The notes below the pieces were generated by a model. The model was not told where the DNA came from, did no database searches, and saw nothing but the letters and a program-made list of their open reading frames with translations. DNA of 64,000 nucleotides from Psychrobacter aquimaris (GTDB lineage: Bacteria; Pseudomonadota; Gammaproteobacteria; Pseudomonadales; Moraxellaceae): assembly GCF_016107525.1 (NCBI RefSeq), contig NZ_JABASR010000002.1, positions 124,001-188,000 of the forward strand. Direction: 5' to 3'. The translations under genes and the position numbers were made by a program. Position 1 is the first letter of the stretch. Every line of letters begins with the position of its first letter. This document shows, piece after piece, positions 25,341 to 35,375 of this stretch.

Positions 25341-27793
25341 GGTTTAGGCAGTGATGTTTTAGCATCGCCCGCGGCCTTGCTTTCAGGGTTGCTATTATCG
25401 CTTTCATAATGGGCAGTCGTCTCATTATCCTCATGAAATGCTCTATGCGCTTTGTCATATTGAATATCACTGCTATAAGGGACGCTATTGAGCTCCTCAT
25501 CTATCAGCCCATCATCGAGTTCAATGGTTTTTTTAGTGCTGATATGATTGGTGGTGTTGTGTGTTTCCCGACTTTTTAGCAGAGGATCAGCGTCACCATT
25601 TGAGATATTATTATCGTAATCTATGTCTGTGATAGCCTGTTCATTATGCATGCTTTTTTGCTTAGATTTAGGTAGGATTTTTACATCAGACAAACGGCGC
25701 ACAACATAGTTATTGGGTATAGGTTGTCCGCCTTTATGAGCGCTGGTATCGTCAAAAATCATATGTCCTTGGCTGTCGATACGAGCATACTTCATAGGCT
25801 TATCACGTGGCCAGAAAAAGTCAGAAGGATGGGTGAGCATGTGACTAAAAATCTGCTTGGTTAAACGGCTCCACTCAAGGAATTTGACTTCTTTAGAGCG
25901 CAGCGCCACAAATAAGGCGAGTGAGAAGCTTACCATGAGGTTTACCATACCGATGAGGGCAACCCCCAAAATAGAGACAAAGACAATCTGCCAATCCCAC
26001 TGGCTGGCGGAAATATTAAACAGTCCATGTGCTAGATTGGCTGAGGCAAACGCAATATGGCGTATATCAATCGGTAAGCCAAATAAATAGCCAATTGTTG
26101 CGGTACTGCCTAAGAACACCCCGAATAAGAAATTGCCCATAATGGCGCCAAGGTTGGCTTCTATAAAGCCGCCTAAACGCTGCAACCAAGATTTGGGTAA
26201 TACATATTGAAGTAGCCTATGGCGCTGAATACGGGCACCGATTTGGTTATAGACTGCCAAGTTATCATAGTAACCAGCGATCAGACCTGATAAAAATAAA
26301 TACACACCAGCGATTGCGGCATGTGGTAGTGCAAGTGAATGAAAGGGGTCAAGATCATGCAGTAAGTGTGCAGCCTTGTCGGTATTAATCATCGGCGCGC
26401 CGGTATATTGTAACCACGCAAAAGAGATAATCAGGGCAACTGGTATCGCTAGCATGATATTACCCATAATCGCCACAAATTGGGTACGTAAAATATCGAC
26501 CACTAACTCTGATAGCTTATTTAACTGGTGTGACTTTTTGCCAGAACTGTCCGAGATGGTAGAGGCGATTGCCGCTGCCGTCATGGCTGGCTGCTTGGTG
26601 GCGACCGTTCCATGAACGATATGGATGAAAACAAAGCCCAATCCATAAATCATGCTATTTACAAAGGCGCGTCCCATCGGTGCGAGGGCTAGGTTATAGG
26701 CCAATATCTTAAGCGTTGCCATAAAAGCAATGATAAAACCACCGATAGATGCTTTTTTGAACATTTTTTGATAGCCCGCTTTATCGGTACTAATATAATG
26801 TTCGCCGACGCGGCTGGCGTTTTCGGTAACTTTGCGTGACAACAGCTTGGTATTATTATCAATCAAATAGCCAATACTATAGCGACGGCTGGCAGTGGTA
26901 ATCAGCGCTTGAATCAGCTCAATGATTGCCTGATCGCGCTTATCATAATTGTCTGCTACCAGCTCAGTTAAGATGCGCATACGCTGCAAGCTTTGATCTA
27001 AGCGTAGCATCATATTGGTTAGGCGAATAGAGATACCGGTTTTATAAATCCGCTTGCGTATGGTGGCAACGATATCTTCGCATTGTTCAATCATGACCAA
27101 TAATGGCGCTGGGTCCACCGCTTTTTCAGGAGTGATGTCCGTTAAGGTATCAAGTTCATGGGCTTCACGGTACTGATTGACATACAAGACCGCCTCTTGA
27201 TTTTGTGCCACAAATGATGCTGAATAATTCAGCATTTGCGGATAAAATTCCATCAAATCCGGGTGCAAGCCAATGCCGCTGATACGATAGGATAAAATGA
27301 TAATGGCGTTCAAAATACTGTTTTTTGCCGTCGCCACTAAGTTTAAATGCTGCTCATCGACTTTGAGTAGCTTGACCAGCTCATCCCATTTGTCTTTTTC
27401 AATATTGGCAAGCCAGCGCTCATCAGAGCGTTTATCAAATAAATAACCGACCAATTCTACGACAGAGTCTTCTTGTGGTAATAGCGGTAAAAAACGATGC
27501 CCGATAAGGCGGCGCAGGCTATTAAAAAACCCTTGATCTGACATGATGCCAGTATCGGTATATAAAGCAATTTGACGATATTCAATAATAAGTTTTAAGA
27601 CAAAACTTGACAGCCCATCTGCATATTCTGGATGTTGACGTAAAATATCAATCAGATCTTGAATGTTTTGATTGGCTAACGCAGGCTCTTTATCACTCAC
27701 GCGTAGCTCATCGATTAAGCGTTTGAGTACCGCAGGATCTGGCACATCACTTAAGGCAGTAATCTGTTGTAAAATGTGTTTTATTTCTGACAC
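25313..27793 (-). CDS. Gcr-type 'site-specific recombinase' membrane protein
   Basis: Large protein (826 residues) of the family named after gonococcal Gcr. The name comes from an early genetic report; the sequence shows no recombinase catalytic motif. The N-terminal 330 residues are soluble and helical. From about 350 to 660 there are several hydrophobic segments, for example IGGFIIAFMATLKILAYNLA, AAIAGVYLFLSGLIAGY and FLFGVFLGSTATIGYLFGLP. The last 150 residues are hydrophilic and acidic, perhaps disordered. The position is an inner-membrane protein of unknown function. It converges on apaH and has its own AT-rich upstream region. Confidence 0.7.
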   Translation of the reverse strand: MSEIKHILQQITALSDVPDPAVLKRLIDELRVSDKEPALANQNIQDLIDILRQHPEYADGLSSFVLKLIIEYRQIALYTDTGIMSDQGFFNSLRRLIGHRFLPLLPQEDSVVELVGYLFDKRSDERWLANIEKDKWDELVKLLKVDEQHLNLVATAKNSILNAIIILSYRISGIGLHPDLMEFYPQMLNYSASFVAQNQEAVLYVNQYREAHELDTLTDITPEKAVDPAPLLVMIEQCEDIVATIRKRIYKTGISIRLTNMMLRLDQSLQRMRILTELVADNYDKRDQAIIELIQALITTASRRYSIGYLIDNNTKLLSRKVTENASRVGEHYISTDKAGYQKMFKKASIGGFIIAFMATLKILAYNLALAPMGRAFVNSMIYGLGFVFIHIVHGTVATKQPAMTAAAIASTISDSSGKKSHQLNKLSELVVDILRTQFVAIMGNIMLAIPVALIISFAWLQYTGAPMINTDKAAHLLHDLDPFHSLALPHAAIAGVYLFLSGLIAGYYDNLAVYNQIGARIQRHRLLQYVLPKSWLQRLGGFIEANLGAIMGNFLFGVFLGSTATIGYLFGLPIDIRHIAFASANLAHGLFNISASQWDWQIVFVSILGVALIGMVNLMVSFSLALFVALRSKEVKFLEWSRLTKQIFSHMLTHPSDFFWPRDKPMKYARIDSQGHMIFDDTSAHKGGQPIPNNYVVRRLSDVKILPKSKQKSMHNEQAITDIDYDNNISNGDADPLLKSRETHNTTNHISTKKTIELDDGLIDEELNSVPYSSDIQYDKAHRAFHEDNETTAHYESDNSNPESKAAGDAKTSLPKPKKPPNLPS

Positions 27794-28093
27794 ATTGCAT
27801 CCCTTGTGGTGGTTATTTCAATCATTGTCATTATTCAGTATATGCAAGGATATATTTTAGTGATTATTGTATTTATCAATGCCGTGATATTTTCTATATT
27901 TAATTTAAAGCTCGACAATTTGCAGTCTGTTAATTTAAGAGTTAGGGATATTGGTATTGATCTCAATGCTTATGACCATGCGCTATTTTAATCGTAACAA
28001 CGCATGGGCGGTTAACTATTTTGTTAGCAGTTATTTTGTGGCGCTCATTATATTAATTATTGAAACGATTATCGTGATGATATTTTTGGCAAA
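27794..28093. other. AT-rich spacer upstream of gcr
   Basis: About 300 bp with no convincing gene; presumably holds the gcr promoter on the minus strand. A 61-codon plus-strand frame here has no ribosome site or recognisable content. Confidence 0.5.
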
Positions 28094-28125
28094 AAAAAGG
28101 ACAGTAGCGTGACTGTCCCTTTTAT
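28094..28125 (-). terminator. Terminator for the acyl-CoA dehydrogenase at 28166
   Basis: AAAAGGACAGT and ACTGTCCCTTTT pair around a six-base loop; on the minus strand the stem is followed by a long T run. Confidence 0.8.
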
Positions 28126-28165
28126 CGTAGTGCGGTATGGTTTACTTTATTATAAAAGTAAAAAA

Positions 28166-29950
28166 TTAGCTAGCAGGTACGTCAAAGTAATTCAGATCAA
28201 AATTCATCATTGGATCACTACCTGCTTGAACCATCTGCGCATGAGCATCAATGCGTGGCAAAATACGGCCGACGAAATAATCGGCAAGCTTGGCTTTATT
28301 GGTATAAAAATCACCTTCTTTACCGTTAGCTGCTTCAACCATCAGGGCAAACATGTATGAATAAGCTAGGTAACCAAAGGCATGCATATAGTCCACTGCA
28401 CAGCCATTTATCTCATTTTTACGTTCACTAATATTGCTAAGCACGGTCGTGGTTAGCGCTTCAATTGTATCGGCAGCATCTAGTGTGGCTTGCTTAATAC
28501 CATGATCCGCTTGCATATTTTTGACAAAATCACGAATTTCACCCAAGAAATGCGTGACATACTTACCATTATTACGAGCGACTTTGCGACCTAGTAGGTC
28601 AAGTGCTTGAATACCATTGGTGCCTTCATAAATCTGGGCAATACGGGTATCACGAACGATTTGCTCCATACCCCATTCGCGGATATAGCCGTGACCACCA
28701 AATACTTGCTGACAATCAATAGTAGCTTCTAGTGCTTTGTCGGTCAAGAATGCTTTAGCCACTGGCGTCAGTAGAGCAACACGTGCGGCGGCAGCTTGAG
28801 CGGCTTCTGGATCGGTACTAAACTTCTCTTCATCAAGGTTTTTGGCAACGTACATGGCAAAGCAACGTGACGCTTCGGTGTTGGCTTTGGCATTCAATAG
28901 CATACGGCGCACATCGGCATGATGAATGATGGCATCAGCTGGTTTTTCTGGACTTTGCAGCTGGGTATCGCTACGACCTTGACCACGATCATTGGCATAT
29001 AGCGCTGCGTTTTGGTAAGCAAGCTCAGAACCACCAAGGCCTTGTAAGCCCATGGTCACACGCTCATAGTTCATCATAATAAACATTGACGACAGACCGG
29101 TATTTTCGGCACCAACCATCCAACCTTTAGCATTGTCGAAGTTCATGACACAAGTGGCTGAGGCTTTGATACCCATTTTATGCTCGATAGAGCCGACTGC
29201 TAGGGTGTTACGCTCGCCCAAGCTTCCATCTGCATTGACCAAAAATTTTGGTACGACAAATAGTGAAATACCTTTTGAGCCTTCTGGCGCATTAGGGGTT
29301 TTTGCTAACACCAAATGAATGATGTTTTCGGTTAAGTCATGCTCACCGCCAGTAATGAAGATTTTGGTACCAGAAATGTCATAGCTGCCATCATCGTTAG
29401 GCACGGCTTTGGTCTTGATGATACCCAAGTCAGTACCCGCATGTGGCTCTGTCAAACACATGGTGCCTGCCCACTCGCCGTTGTACATTTTTTCTAGATA
29501 CGTTTGCTTTTGTTCTTCAGAAGCGGCTGCATTTAGACAAAGCGTCGCGCCAACGGTTAGGTTAGGGTAGAGGGCAAATGACTGGTTGGCAGTGAATACC
29601 ATCTCTTCAGTCAGCATGGTCACCATCTTTGGGAAACCTTGACCACCATATTCAGAATCACCACTGAGGCCAACCCAGCCTGATTCAGCATACTGCTTAT
29701 AGGCTTCTTTAAAGCCAGTAGGGGTTGTGACGACGCCATTACCTTCAAAGGTTGCGCCTTCTTCGTCACCGCTGCGGTTGATTGGCAAAAGAATGTTTTT
29801 TGACAGTTTTGCCATTTCTTCCAAAATCATATCGACTGTTTCCATATCGACATGAGCTAAGTTTTCGTTGTTTTGCCAAAATTTAGGCGCGTTAAATACA
29901 TCATTTAAGATAAAGCGCATGTCATTCAGAGGGGCATTATAAACAGCCAT
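28166..29950 (-). CDS. Acyl-CoA dehydrogenase, large C-terminal-domain type (1)
   Basis: FAD enzyme expected to introduce the alpha-beta double bond in beta-oxidation. N-terminal helical, beta and C-terminal helical acyl-CoA dehydrogenase domains (LTEPHAGTDLG FAD/substrate segment near 165; FGGHGYIREWGMEQIVRD near 430; YEGTNGIQALDLLGRK near 455) are followed by about 120 extra residues, typical of the 590-600-residue FadE-like group. The start is ATG 29950: AAAGGA lies 8 bp upstream, while the in-frame ATG at 29956 is too close to it. It is closely related to the next gene, but terminators and a 300-bp gap separate them. Confidence 0.9.
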   Translation of the reverse strand: MAVYNAPLNDMRFILNDVFNAPKFWQNNENLAHVDMETVDMILEEMAKLSKNILLPINRSGDEEGATFEGNGVVTTPTGFKEAYKQYAESGWVGLSGDSEYGGQGFPKMVTMLTEEMVFTANQSFALYPNLTVGATLCLNAAASEEQKQTYLEKMYNGEWAGTMCLTEPHAGTDLGIIKTKAVPNDDGSYDISGTKIFITGGEHDLTENIIHLVLAKTPNAPEGSKGISLFVVPKFLVNADGSLGERNTLAVGSIEHKMGIKASATCVMNFDNAKGWMVGAENTGLSSMFIMMNYERVTMGLQGLGGSELAYQNAALYANDRGQGRSDTQLQSPEKPADAIIHHADVRRMLLNAKANTEASRCFAMYVAKNLDEEKFSTDPEAAQAAAARVALLTPVAKAFLTDKALEATIDCQQVFGGHGYIREWGMEQIVRDTRIAQIYEGTNGIQALDLLGRKVARNNGKYVTHFLGEIRDFVKNMQADHGIKQATLDAADTIEALTTTVLSNISERKNEINGCAVDYMHAFGYLAYSYMFALMVEAANGKEGDFYTNKAKLADYFVGRILPRIDAHAQMVQAGSDPMMNFDLNYFDVPAS

Positions 29951-30252
29951 AAACATTCCTTTGGTTTAAATAAACAAAATTGAAGTTGTTAAAGATATGA
30001 ATTGTTCTTTTGGTCTAACTTTAGTGGTTAATAATCAAAGTTTAGCAAATAAGCTTGCGCACGGGTGTTTTTCTTCGTGAATTGTGCGTACACCAAAAGT
30101 ATTGATAAAGGATAGCCTTTATAAAAATAAGATTGGATTTTTTGAAAGTGTTGAGTCTATTCGTTATTAATTTTAATGGCGCTAAGAAAATCGGCAACAC
30201 ACCTGAGTATGTTGCCGATAAAAAGACAGTATTAGAAGTGATCAACGTCTAA
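29951..30252. other. Spacer between the two dehydrogenase genes
   Basis: No gene is seen. The upstream part should carry the promoter of the dehydrogenase ending at 28166; the terminator of the other copy lies at 30190-30219. Confidence 0.5.
30190..30219 (-). terminator. Terminator for the acyl-CoA dehydrogenase at 30253
   Basis: ATCGGCAACA (30190-30199) and TGTTGCCGAT (30210-30219) are a perfect 10-bp stem; TTTT follows on the minus strand. Confidence 0.75.
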
Positions 30253-32046
30253 TTAAAAAGCGAACTGATCAACGTCCATGCTCATGTATGGCTCAACACC
30301 AGTGCTGATACGCTGTACGTGAGTGGTGGTACGTGGCAATAGCTTAGCAAAATAGAACTGCGCGGTTTTTACTTTCGCGTCGTAGAAGGCTTGTTCGCTA
30401 CTACCGTTAGCAAGTTCAGTTTGTGCCACTAACGCCATGCGTGCCCATAAGTAGGCTAGCGTCACATAACCGCTGAAATACATATAATCCACAGCAGCGC
30501 CGCCAACTGCATCTGGGTTTTCAGTGGCTTGCATGCCGATACGTGCAGTCAAATCACCCCATTCTTTAAGGTGTTTGGCAAGTGGGCGAATAAATTGACC
30601 CATCTCGTCGTTATCTTTGTTTTCTTCACAGAATGTCTGGATGATTTTTACAAAGTTTGCAAGCAGTTTACCTTGTGAACCCAATACTTTACGACCTAGT
30701 AGATCGAGTGCTTGAATTTCAGTGGTGCCTTCGTATAAGCAAGCAATACGCGTATCGCGCACGTTCTGCTCCATGCCCCATTCGCTGATAAAGCCATGAC
30801 CACCATAAACCTGTACGCCATGATTTGCTGCTTCTAGACCCGTTTCAGTTAGGAAGGCTTTAGCAATTGGGGTCAATAGTGACAACATTTGATCAGCAAA
30901 CTTAAGATCATTGCCTTCACCTTTTGCAACGGTATCCGCAAAATGTGCGAGGTAATAAACTAAAGCACGACCACCTTCAGCAAAGGCTTTTTCGGTCAAC
31001 AGCATATTACGAACGGCTGGATGTACAATGATAGGGTCAGCTACTTTTTCAGGGGCTTTAACACCTGCCAGCGAGCGCATCGCTAGACGATCTTTGGCAT
31101 AAGTCAATGAGCCTTGAAACGCATATTCTGCTGCTGTTAAGCCTTGAACTGCTGTACCGATACGGGCCACGTTCATAAAGGTAAACATACACTGTAGACC
31201 ACGGTTTTCAGGGCCAATTAGATAACCGGTTGCGCCATCAAAGTTCATCACGCAAGTGGCTGAGGCTTTGATACCCATTTTGTGTTCAATAGAGCCACAA
31301 ACGACGTTATTGTTTTCACCTAGGCTACCGTCTTCATTGACCGTTACCTTAGGAACGATAAACAGTGAGATGCCTTTTGTGCCAGCCGGTGCGCCTGGCA
31401 GACGAGCCAAGACGATATGAATAATGTTATCCGTTAAGTCATGCTCACCAGCTGAGATGAAGATTTTTTGACCAGTAATGCTATAGCTACCATCTTCTTT
31501 AGGCTCGGCTTTGGTGCGGATGATGCCCAAATCAGAACCCGCATGTGCTTCAGTTAAGCACATAGTGCCTGACCATTCGCCTGTGACCATTTTTTCTAGG
31601 TAGGTTTGCTTTTGCTCGTCCGTACCGTGATGCTCGATGGTTTGAATGGCACCATGCGATAAACCAGGGTACATCGAGAATGACCAGTTAGCCGTACCAA
31701 CCATTTCATTAATGACTGTCGATAATGAGAACGGCATGTTTTGACCACCAAAATCTTCTTCAGCAGATAAGGCTGGGAAGCCAAGCTCACAATACGCTTT
31801 GTATGCTTCTTTAAAGCCTTTTGGCGTGGTGACTTGACCATTATTAAATTGGCAGCCTTCAGCGTCACCGCTTTGATTCAAGGGTGACAGCTCGTTTTCA
31901 GCAAAGCTTGCAGCCATTTCAAACAGGCTGTCCATTAGCTCGCGGTCAGCTTCTTGGAATGCTGGCAGGGTTTTATAGTGGCTTTCGCTATCAAGTAACT
32001 CATGCATCACGAATTGAATGTCACGTAAGGGCGCTTTGTATTGCAT
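30253..32046 (-). CDS. Acyl-CoA dehydrogenase, large C-terminal-domain type (2)
   Basis: Paralogue of the adjacent gene, 597 residues, with the same architecture: LTEAHAGSDLG near 165, YGGHGFISEWGMEQNVRD near 433, YEGTTEIQALDLLGRK near 458, and the extra C-terminal domain. Both open with a 'Y.APL.D..F...' N-terminus. AGGAAG precedes the ATG. Two tandem but separately transcribed copies suggest different chain-length preference or induction; chain length cannot be read from the sequence. Confidence 0.9.
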   Translation of the reverse strand: MQYKAPLRDIQFVMHELLDSESHYKTLPAFQEADRELMDSLFEMAASFAENELSPLNQSGDAEGCQFNNGQVTTPKGFKEAYKAYCELGFPALSAEEDFGGQNMPFSLSTVINEMVGTANWSFSMYPGLSHGAIQTIEHHGTDEQKQTYLEKMVTGEWSGTMCLTEAHAGSDLGIIRTKAEPKEDGSYSITGQKIFISAGEHDLTDNIIHIVLARLPGAPAGTKGISLFIVPKVTVNEDGSLGENNNVVCGSIEHKMGIKASATCVMNFDGATGYLIGPENRGLQCMFTFMNVARIGTAVQGLTAAEYAFQGSLTYAKDRLAMRSLAGVKAPEKVADPIIVHPAVRNMLLTEKAFAEGGRALVYYLAHFADTVAKGEGNDLKFADQMLSLLTPIAKAFLTETGLEAANHGVQVYGGHGFISEWGMEQNVRDTRIACLYEGTTEIQALDLLGRKVLGSQGKLLANFVKIIQTFCEENKDNDEMGQFIRPLAKHLKEWGDLTARIGMQATENPDAVGGAAVDYMYFSGYVTLAYLWARMALVAQTELANGSSEQAFYDAKVKTAQFYFAKLLPRTTTHVQRISTGVEPYMSMDVDQFAF

Positions 32047-32440
32047 AACTTCCTGTCCTTTTTAGTATGCAATCAATGGTAGTCGAAGAAGTAGGCAAGT
32101 GGGGCACGATGGTGTCGCATACCGATATCGCCTACTTTAATTTAGCGAACCTAAATCAATGATAGGCCGTCAAGCAGATCATCTACATTATTGATTACAT
32201 AAATATGATATTTAAAAAATGGTGAGTGTTAGAGTCGGCTTAAAAATTTATAAGACCTAACAAATTCACTATAAAAGATAGGCTTTCATAGAGGATTATA
32301 CAAGTTTGGTGACAGCACTGATAAGTCATGAACCTATCTTGCATCGGTTATACAATCGACGTTAGGCGCTAAGATAATGTACGAATAACTATATGAAAGT
32401 AATAATGATAATAGATAAATAAACATCCATTAAAAGAGGT
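32047..32440. other. Gene-free spacer with weak hairpin
   Basis: About 390 bp, AT-rich, with no supported gene. AAATAAAC (32417-32424) and GTTTATTT (32439-32446) could form a weak terminator overlapping the stop codon of the EAL gene. The rest should contain the promoter of the dehydrogenase ending at 30253. Confidence 0.4.
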
Positions 32441-34165
32441 TTATTTGGCGGCGTACTGCTGAATCAACATGTCGGTCGCAGCATCTGCTGGCACTGGTTT
32501 GCCAAACCAATAGCCTTGCCCCTGTTGGCAGCCCATCTTCAACAACACATCGCGCTGTTGTTCAGTTTCGATTCCTTCGGCGACCACCTGCATATCGAGT
32601 GCAACTGCCAAGTCTAAAATAGCTTTTACAATGGCATGTTGGGTACGATCGGTGTCGATGTTGGATATAAAACTTTTGTCAATTTTAATAAAATCAAACG
32701 GATATTCTTGTAAGTAACTTAAAGACGCATAACCGGTGCCAAAGTCATCTAAAGCCAGACAAATTCCAAGCTCTTTAAGCAAAGTAAGCTGTTTTTTGAC
32801 GTTTGCATGACGCTGAATTAAGGATGATTCGGTGACTTCAATATGTAGCTGCTGCGCAGAAATACGGTATTGCACCAGTAAACTGCTGACCATCTCAGAA
32901 AATTCAGGGTGGCTAAATTCGGCTGCATCTGCATTGATACAGATGTGCTGACAAAATCCTTGCTGTTGCCAAGTAGATAACTGCTTAGCAATTTGAACCG
33001 CCATGTGCGAGAACAGCTCAAACGACAGTTTATGATTGATAATGGCATTGATAAAATGTATCGGCTTTAGTAGTCCGCGAGTCGGGTGTTGCCAACGTAC
33101 TAGGGCTTCAAAACCAATAATGATGCCAGTAGCCAGTTCAAATTTCGGTTGATAATAAGGAACAAACTGATTTTCAGTGGCGGCAGCTCTAAGTTCCGCC
33201 TCTAACTGCAAGCTACCAGCAGTGGCTTCATCAATAGCCGTATCATACCAGCAGATGTCATCACCGCCTTGCTGCTTAACATAATGCAGCGCTTTTTCAG
33301 CCTTGGTCAATAATCCTGTCAGTTCGTCATCATTAGTGGGAAAGTAACTGACACCGACGGAAACATGACAATAAATCTTGGCGTCTGTCGCAGTGTTCTC
33401 ATCTAAGGAAAAGGGGCGTTCACACATTTGCATTAAGCTGTCTAGTTGATGACGTACCATATTAGCGTCATTAGATTCGAATAATAACGCAAAATCATCG
33501 CCGCCAAAATGGGAAAAACAATGTAAATTATCGAGCTTAAGGTTCTTCACGCGTGTGACAAAGTTTTTTACCAAAGTGTTGATGCCATCAGGGCCTAGCA
33601 AGCTTGCTAGGTTACGATAACGGTCAATATTGAAGCGTACAATCACGACTTCCTGATAGCTGTCCAACAATAAATCGCTGGTCTGACTCAAGAACACTTT
33701 ACGGTTTGGTAGCCCAGTCAATTGATCATAATTGAGCAAATGAGCCACCTGTTTTTGGTCTTTGACGACCGCAGACATATCACGCAACATACCAACATAG
33801 TAGGTCTTATGATTGACACAAATTTTTCGATAAGTCATGTGACAGTCAAGTATTTGTCCATAGCGGTTCGGCATCGAAAAGTCATTTTCATAAAAACCAT
33901 TGCGGTCTAGACGGTTAGTGATATCTGCTAAAATAACTCTTTCTTCATTTGATAAAAACTCTGCTGCATAAATGCCAAGTGGCCTTCCAAGTAGAAATGC
34001 ATCGCTATAGCCAATGATGATCTCATAGCTGGCATTGACTGATAGATAGCGTAAATTGGCATCCAAGATAAATATGGCATCATCAAGCTGCTCGCATAAA
34101 TCGGCCAGCAGTTGCTGTTTGTCTGCGATTGAAATAGGAGCGAAAGCAGTCATAATTGGACTCAT
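32441..34165 (-). CDS. PAS-GGDEF-EAL cyclic-di-GMP protein
   Basis: Predicted cyclic-di-GMP phosphodiesterase controlling attachment or motility. The order is a PAS domain (about 20-130: FILDANLRYLSVNASYEIIIGY), a GGDEF domain (about 150-300) and an EAL domain (about 320-570). The EAL part looks active: FEALVRWQHP, ICINADAAEFSHPEF, LDDFGTGYASLSYL, KIDKSFI, AEGIETEQQ. The GGDEF signature reads FGGDDF, so cyclase activity may be lost or retained as a GTP sensor. There are no membrane segments, so it is cytoplasmic. The start may be 34165 or the ATG at 34153. Confidence 0.92.
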   Translation of the reverse strand: MSPIMTAFAPISIADKQQLLADLCEQLDDAIFILDANLRYLSVNASYEIIIGYSDAFLLGRPLGIYAAEFLSNEERVILADITNRLDRNGFYENDFSMPNRYGQILDCHMTYRKICVNHKTYYVGMLRDMSAVVKDQKQVAHLLNYDQLTGLPNRKVFLSQTSDLLLDSYQEVVIVRFNIDRYRNLASLLGPDGINTLVKNFVTRVKNLKLDNLHCFSHFGGDDFALLFESNDANMVRHQLDSLMQMCERPFSLDENTATDAKIYCHVSVGVSYFPTNDDELTGLLTKAEKALHYVKQQGGDDICWYDTAIDEATAGSLQLEAELRAAATENQFVPYYQPKFELATGIIIGFEALVRWQHPTRGLLKPIHFINAIINHKLSFELFSHMAVQIAKQLSTWQQQGFCQHICINADAAEFSHPEFSEMVSSLLVQYRISAQQLHIEVTESSLIQRHANVKKQLTLLKELGICLALDDFGTGYASLSYLQEYPFDFIKIDKSFISNIDTDRTQHAIVKAILDLAVALDMQVVAEGIETEQQRDVLLKMGCQQGQGYWFGKPVPADAATDMLIQQYAAK

Positions 34166-34215
34166 TACGTCAAAATTGAACAGTAATTAGGATTACACCT
34201 ATGGCATTTTTACCC

Positions 34216-35103
34216 TCAATGGCTCAAAGCCTGTAGGGTTGCCAACGCCACCACGGGTGCAGTCTCGGTGCGTAAGATTCTTGAGCCAATTTGCCAAGGT
34301 TCAAAACCAACATTGGCTGCTTGCTGACATTCATCAACGCTCAGACCACCTTCAGGGCCTATTAACAGCTTAATATAAGGAGACTGCTGTTTCAAGACCT
34401 CTGGTAGCGACTTAGGTATGGCTGGTTGTCCTGCAGCTGGCACGCTCAGTTGCATCCGCAAATCTGCTGGTTGCTGTAATATTTGATAATAAGGGTCTTG
34501 GCTAAGGGTTGTGACAATAGGACTAACAGTAGGAGGGCTAACGTCCATTTGTGAATCTAAAGAGTGTGTCGCTGACCCTTGTAACCAGTCATTGATAGAC
34601 ACAGGCGCAATAATAAGCGGTGGACGATTCAGACCGCATTGCTCACACGCGGCAATGGCAACTTGCTGCCAATGTGCCAGTTTTTTCTCTACTTGGGCAG
34701 GTTTTAAATTCACCTCGCCATGATGACTGCTTAATAATTGAATGGCAGTGACACCCAGTTCGGTGGATTTTTGAATCGCATAGTCCATGCGTTCGCCGCG
34801 GCTCATCACCAGACCGATTTTAGTGAACATAGACGCGCTACGATCTGTATTGATATGAGCCAATAAAGTCACAGTGGCGTGCTTTTTGCTGATGGTTTGT
34901 AGCTGCACCTGATATTCGCCGCCAAAGCCATCGAATAAAATGCCTTGATCGCCAATATTGGCACGCAATACACGGCACCAATGATGGGCGATGCTTTCTG
35001 TTAATTCAACGTTGGCGCCGATAGGCAAAGTACTCAGTTGAGGATGGAGTAAGCCTCTTTCATCACTAATGCCATTACTGATGTCATAAAAAAAACGTCG
35101 CAC
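34216..35103 (-). CDS. rsmE: 16S rRNA (uracil1498-N3)-methyltransferase RsmE
   Basis: SPOUT-fold methyltransferase that modifies U1498 of 16S rRNA. The PUA-like N-terminus (LTESIAHHWCRVLRANIGD) is followed by the knot domain, with LLIGPEGGLSVDECQQA and LGSRILRTETAPVVALATLQ-type ending (here IGSRILRTETAPVVA). At 295 residues it is about 50 longer than the E. coli enzyme. The extra part, about 165-215, is a Ser/Pro/Thr-rich insertion within the catalytic domain. It lies 50 bp from the EAL gene on the same strand. Confidence 0.92.
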   Translation of the reverse strand: MRRFFYDISNGISDERGLLHPQLSTLPIGANVELTESIAHHWCRVLRANIGDQGILFDGFGGEYQVQLQTISKKHATVTLLAHINTDRSASMFTKIGLVMSRGERMDYAIQKSTELGVTAIQLLSSHHGEVNLKPAQVEKKLAHWQQVAIAACEQCGLNRPPLIIAPVSINDWLQGSATHSLDSQMDVSPPTVSPIVTTLSQDPYYQILQQPADLRMQLSVPAAGQPAIPKSLPEVLKQQSPYIKLLIGPEGGLSVDECQQAANVGFEPWQIGSRILRTETAPVVALATLQALSH

Positions 35104-35324
35104 AGTCGCTTAGTCCTATTGTTTGAATAATAATATTTTCAAATATCTTAGCAGAATATCGTTTGAGTGGGTAAAGGGTTTGTCATTAGGTTATTAAAGA
35201 TAACGACTTCATAGTGGCTTTAAGCCCTATTCATGGATATTCAACATACGCTACATAACTTGATGGTTTAAATTTTCTTAATATAGCAAAAACTTGTTTT
35301 AGTAAATAGGAGGCGCAATAAAAA

Positions 35325-35350
35325 ACTGGCGCTCCTAAGAACGCCAGTCT
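35325..35350 (-). terminator. Terminator for metF
   Basis: ACTGGCG and CGCCAGT pair around a ten-base loop; on the minus strand the stem is followed by TTTTTT. It lies 28 bp past the metF stop. No gene was found in 35104-35324. Confidence 0.75.
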
Positions 35351-35375
35351 TTACACCATAAATTCGACGAAAGGT

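Noticed and set aside
27806..27991. 61-codon plus-strand hydrophobic frame upstream of gcr
   Set aside because: It has no ribosome binding site or homology I recognise and lies in an AT-rich promoter region.
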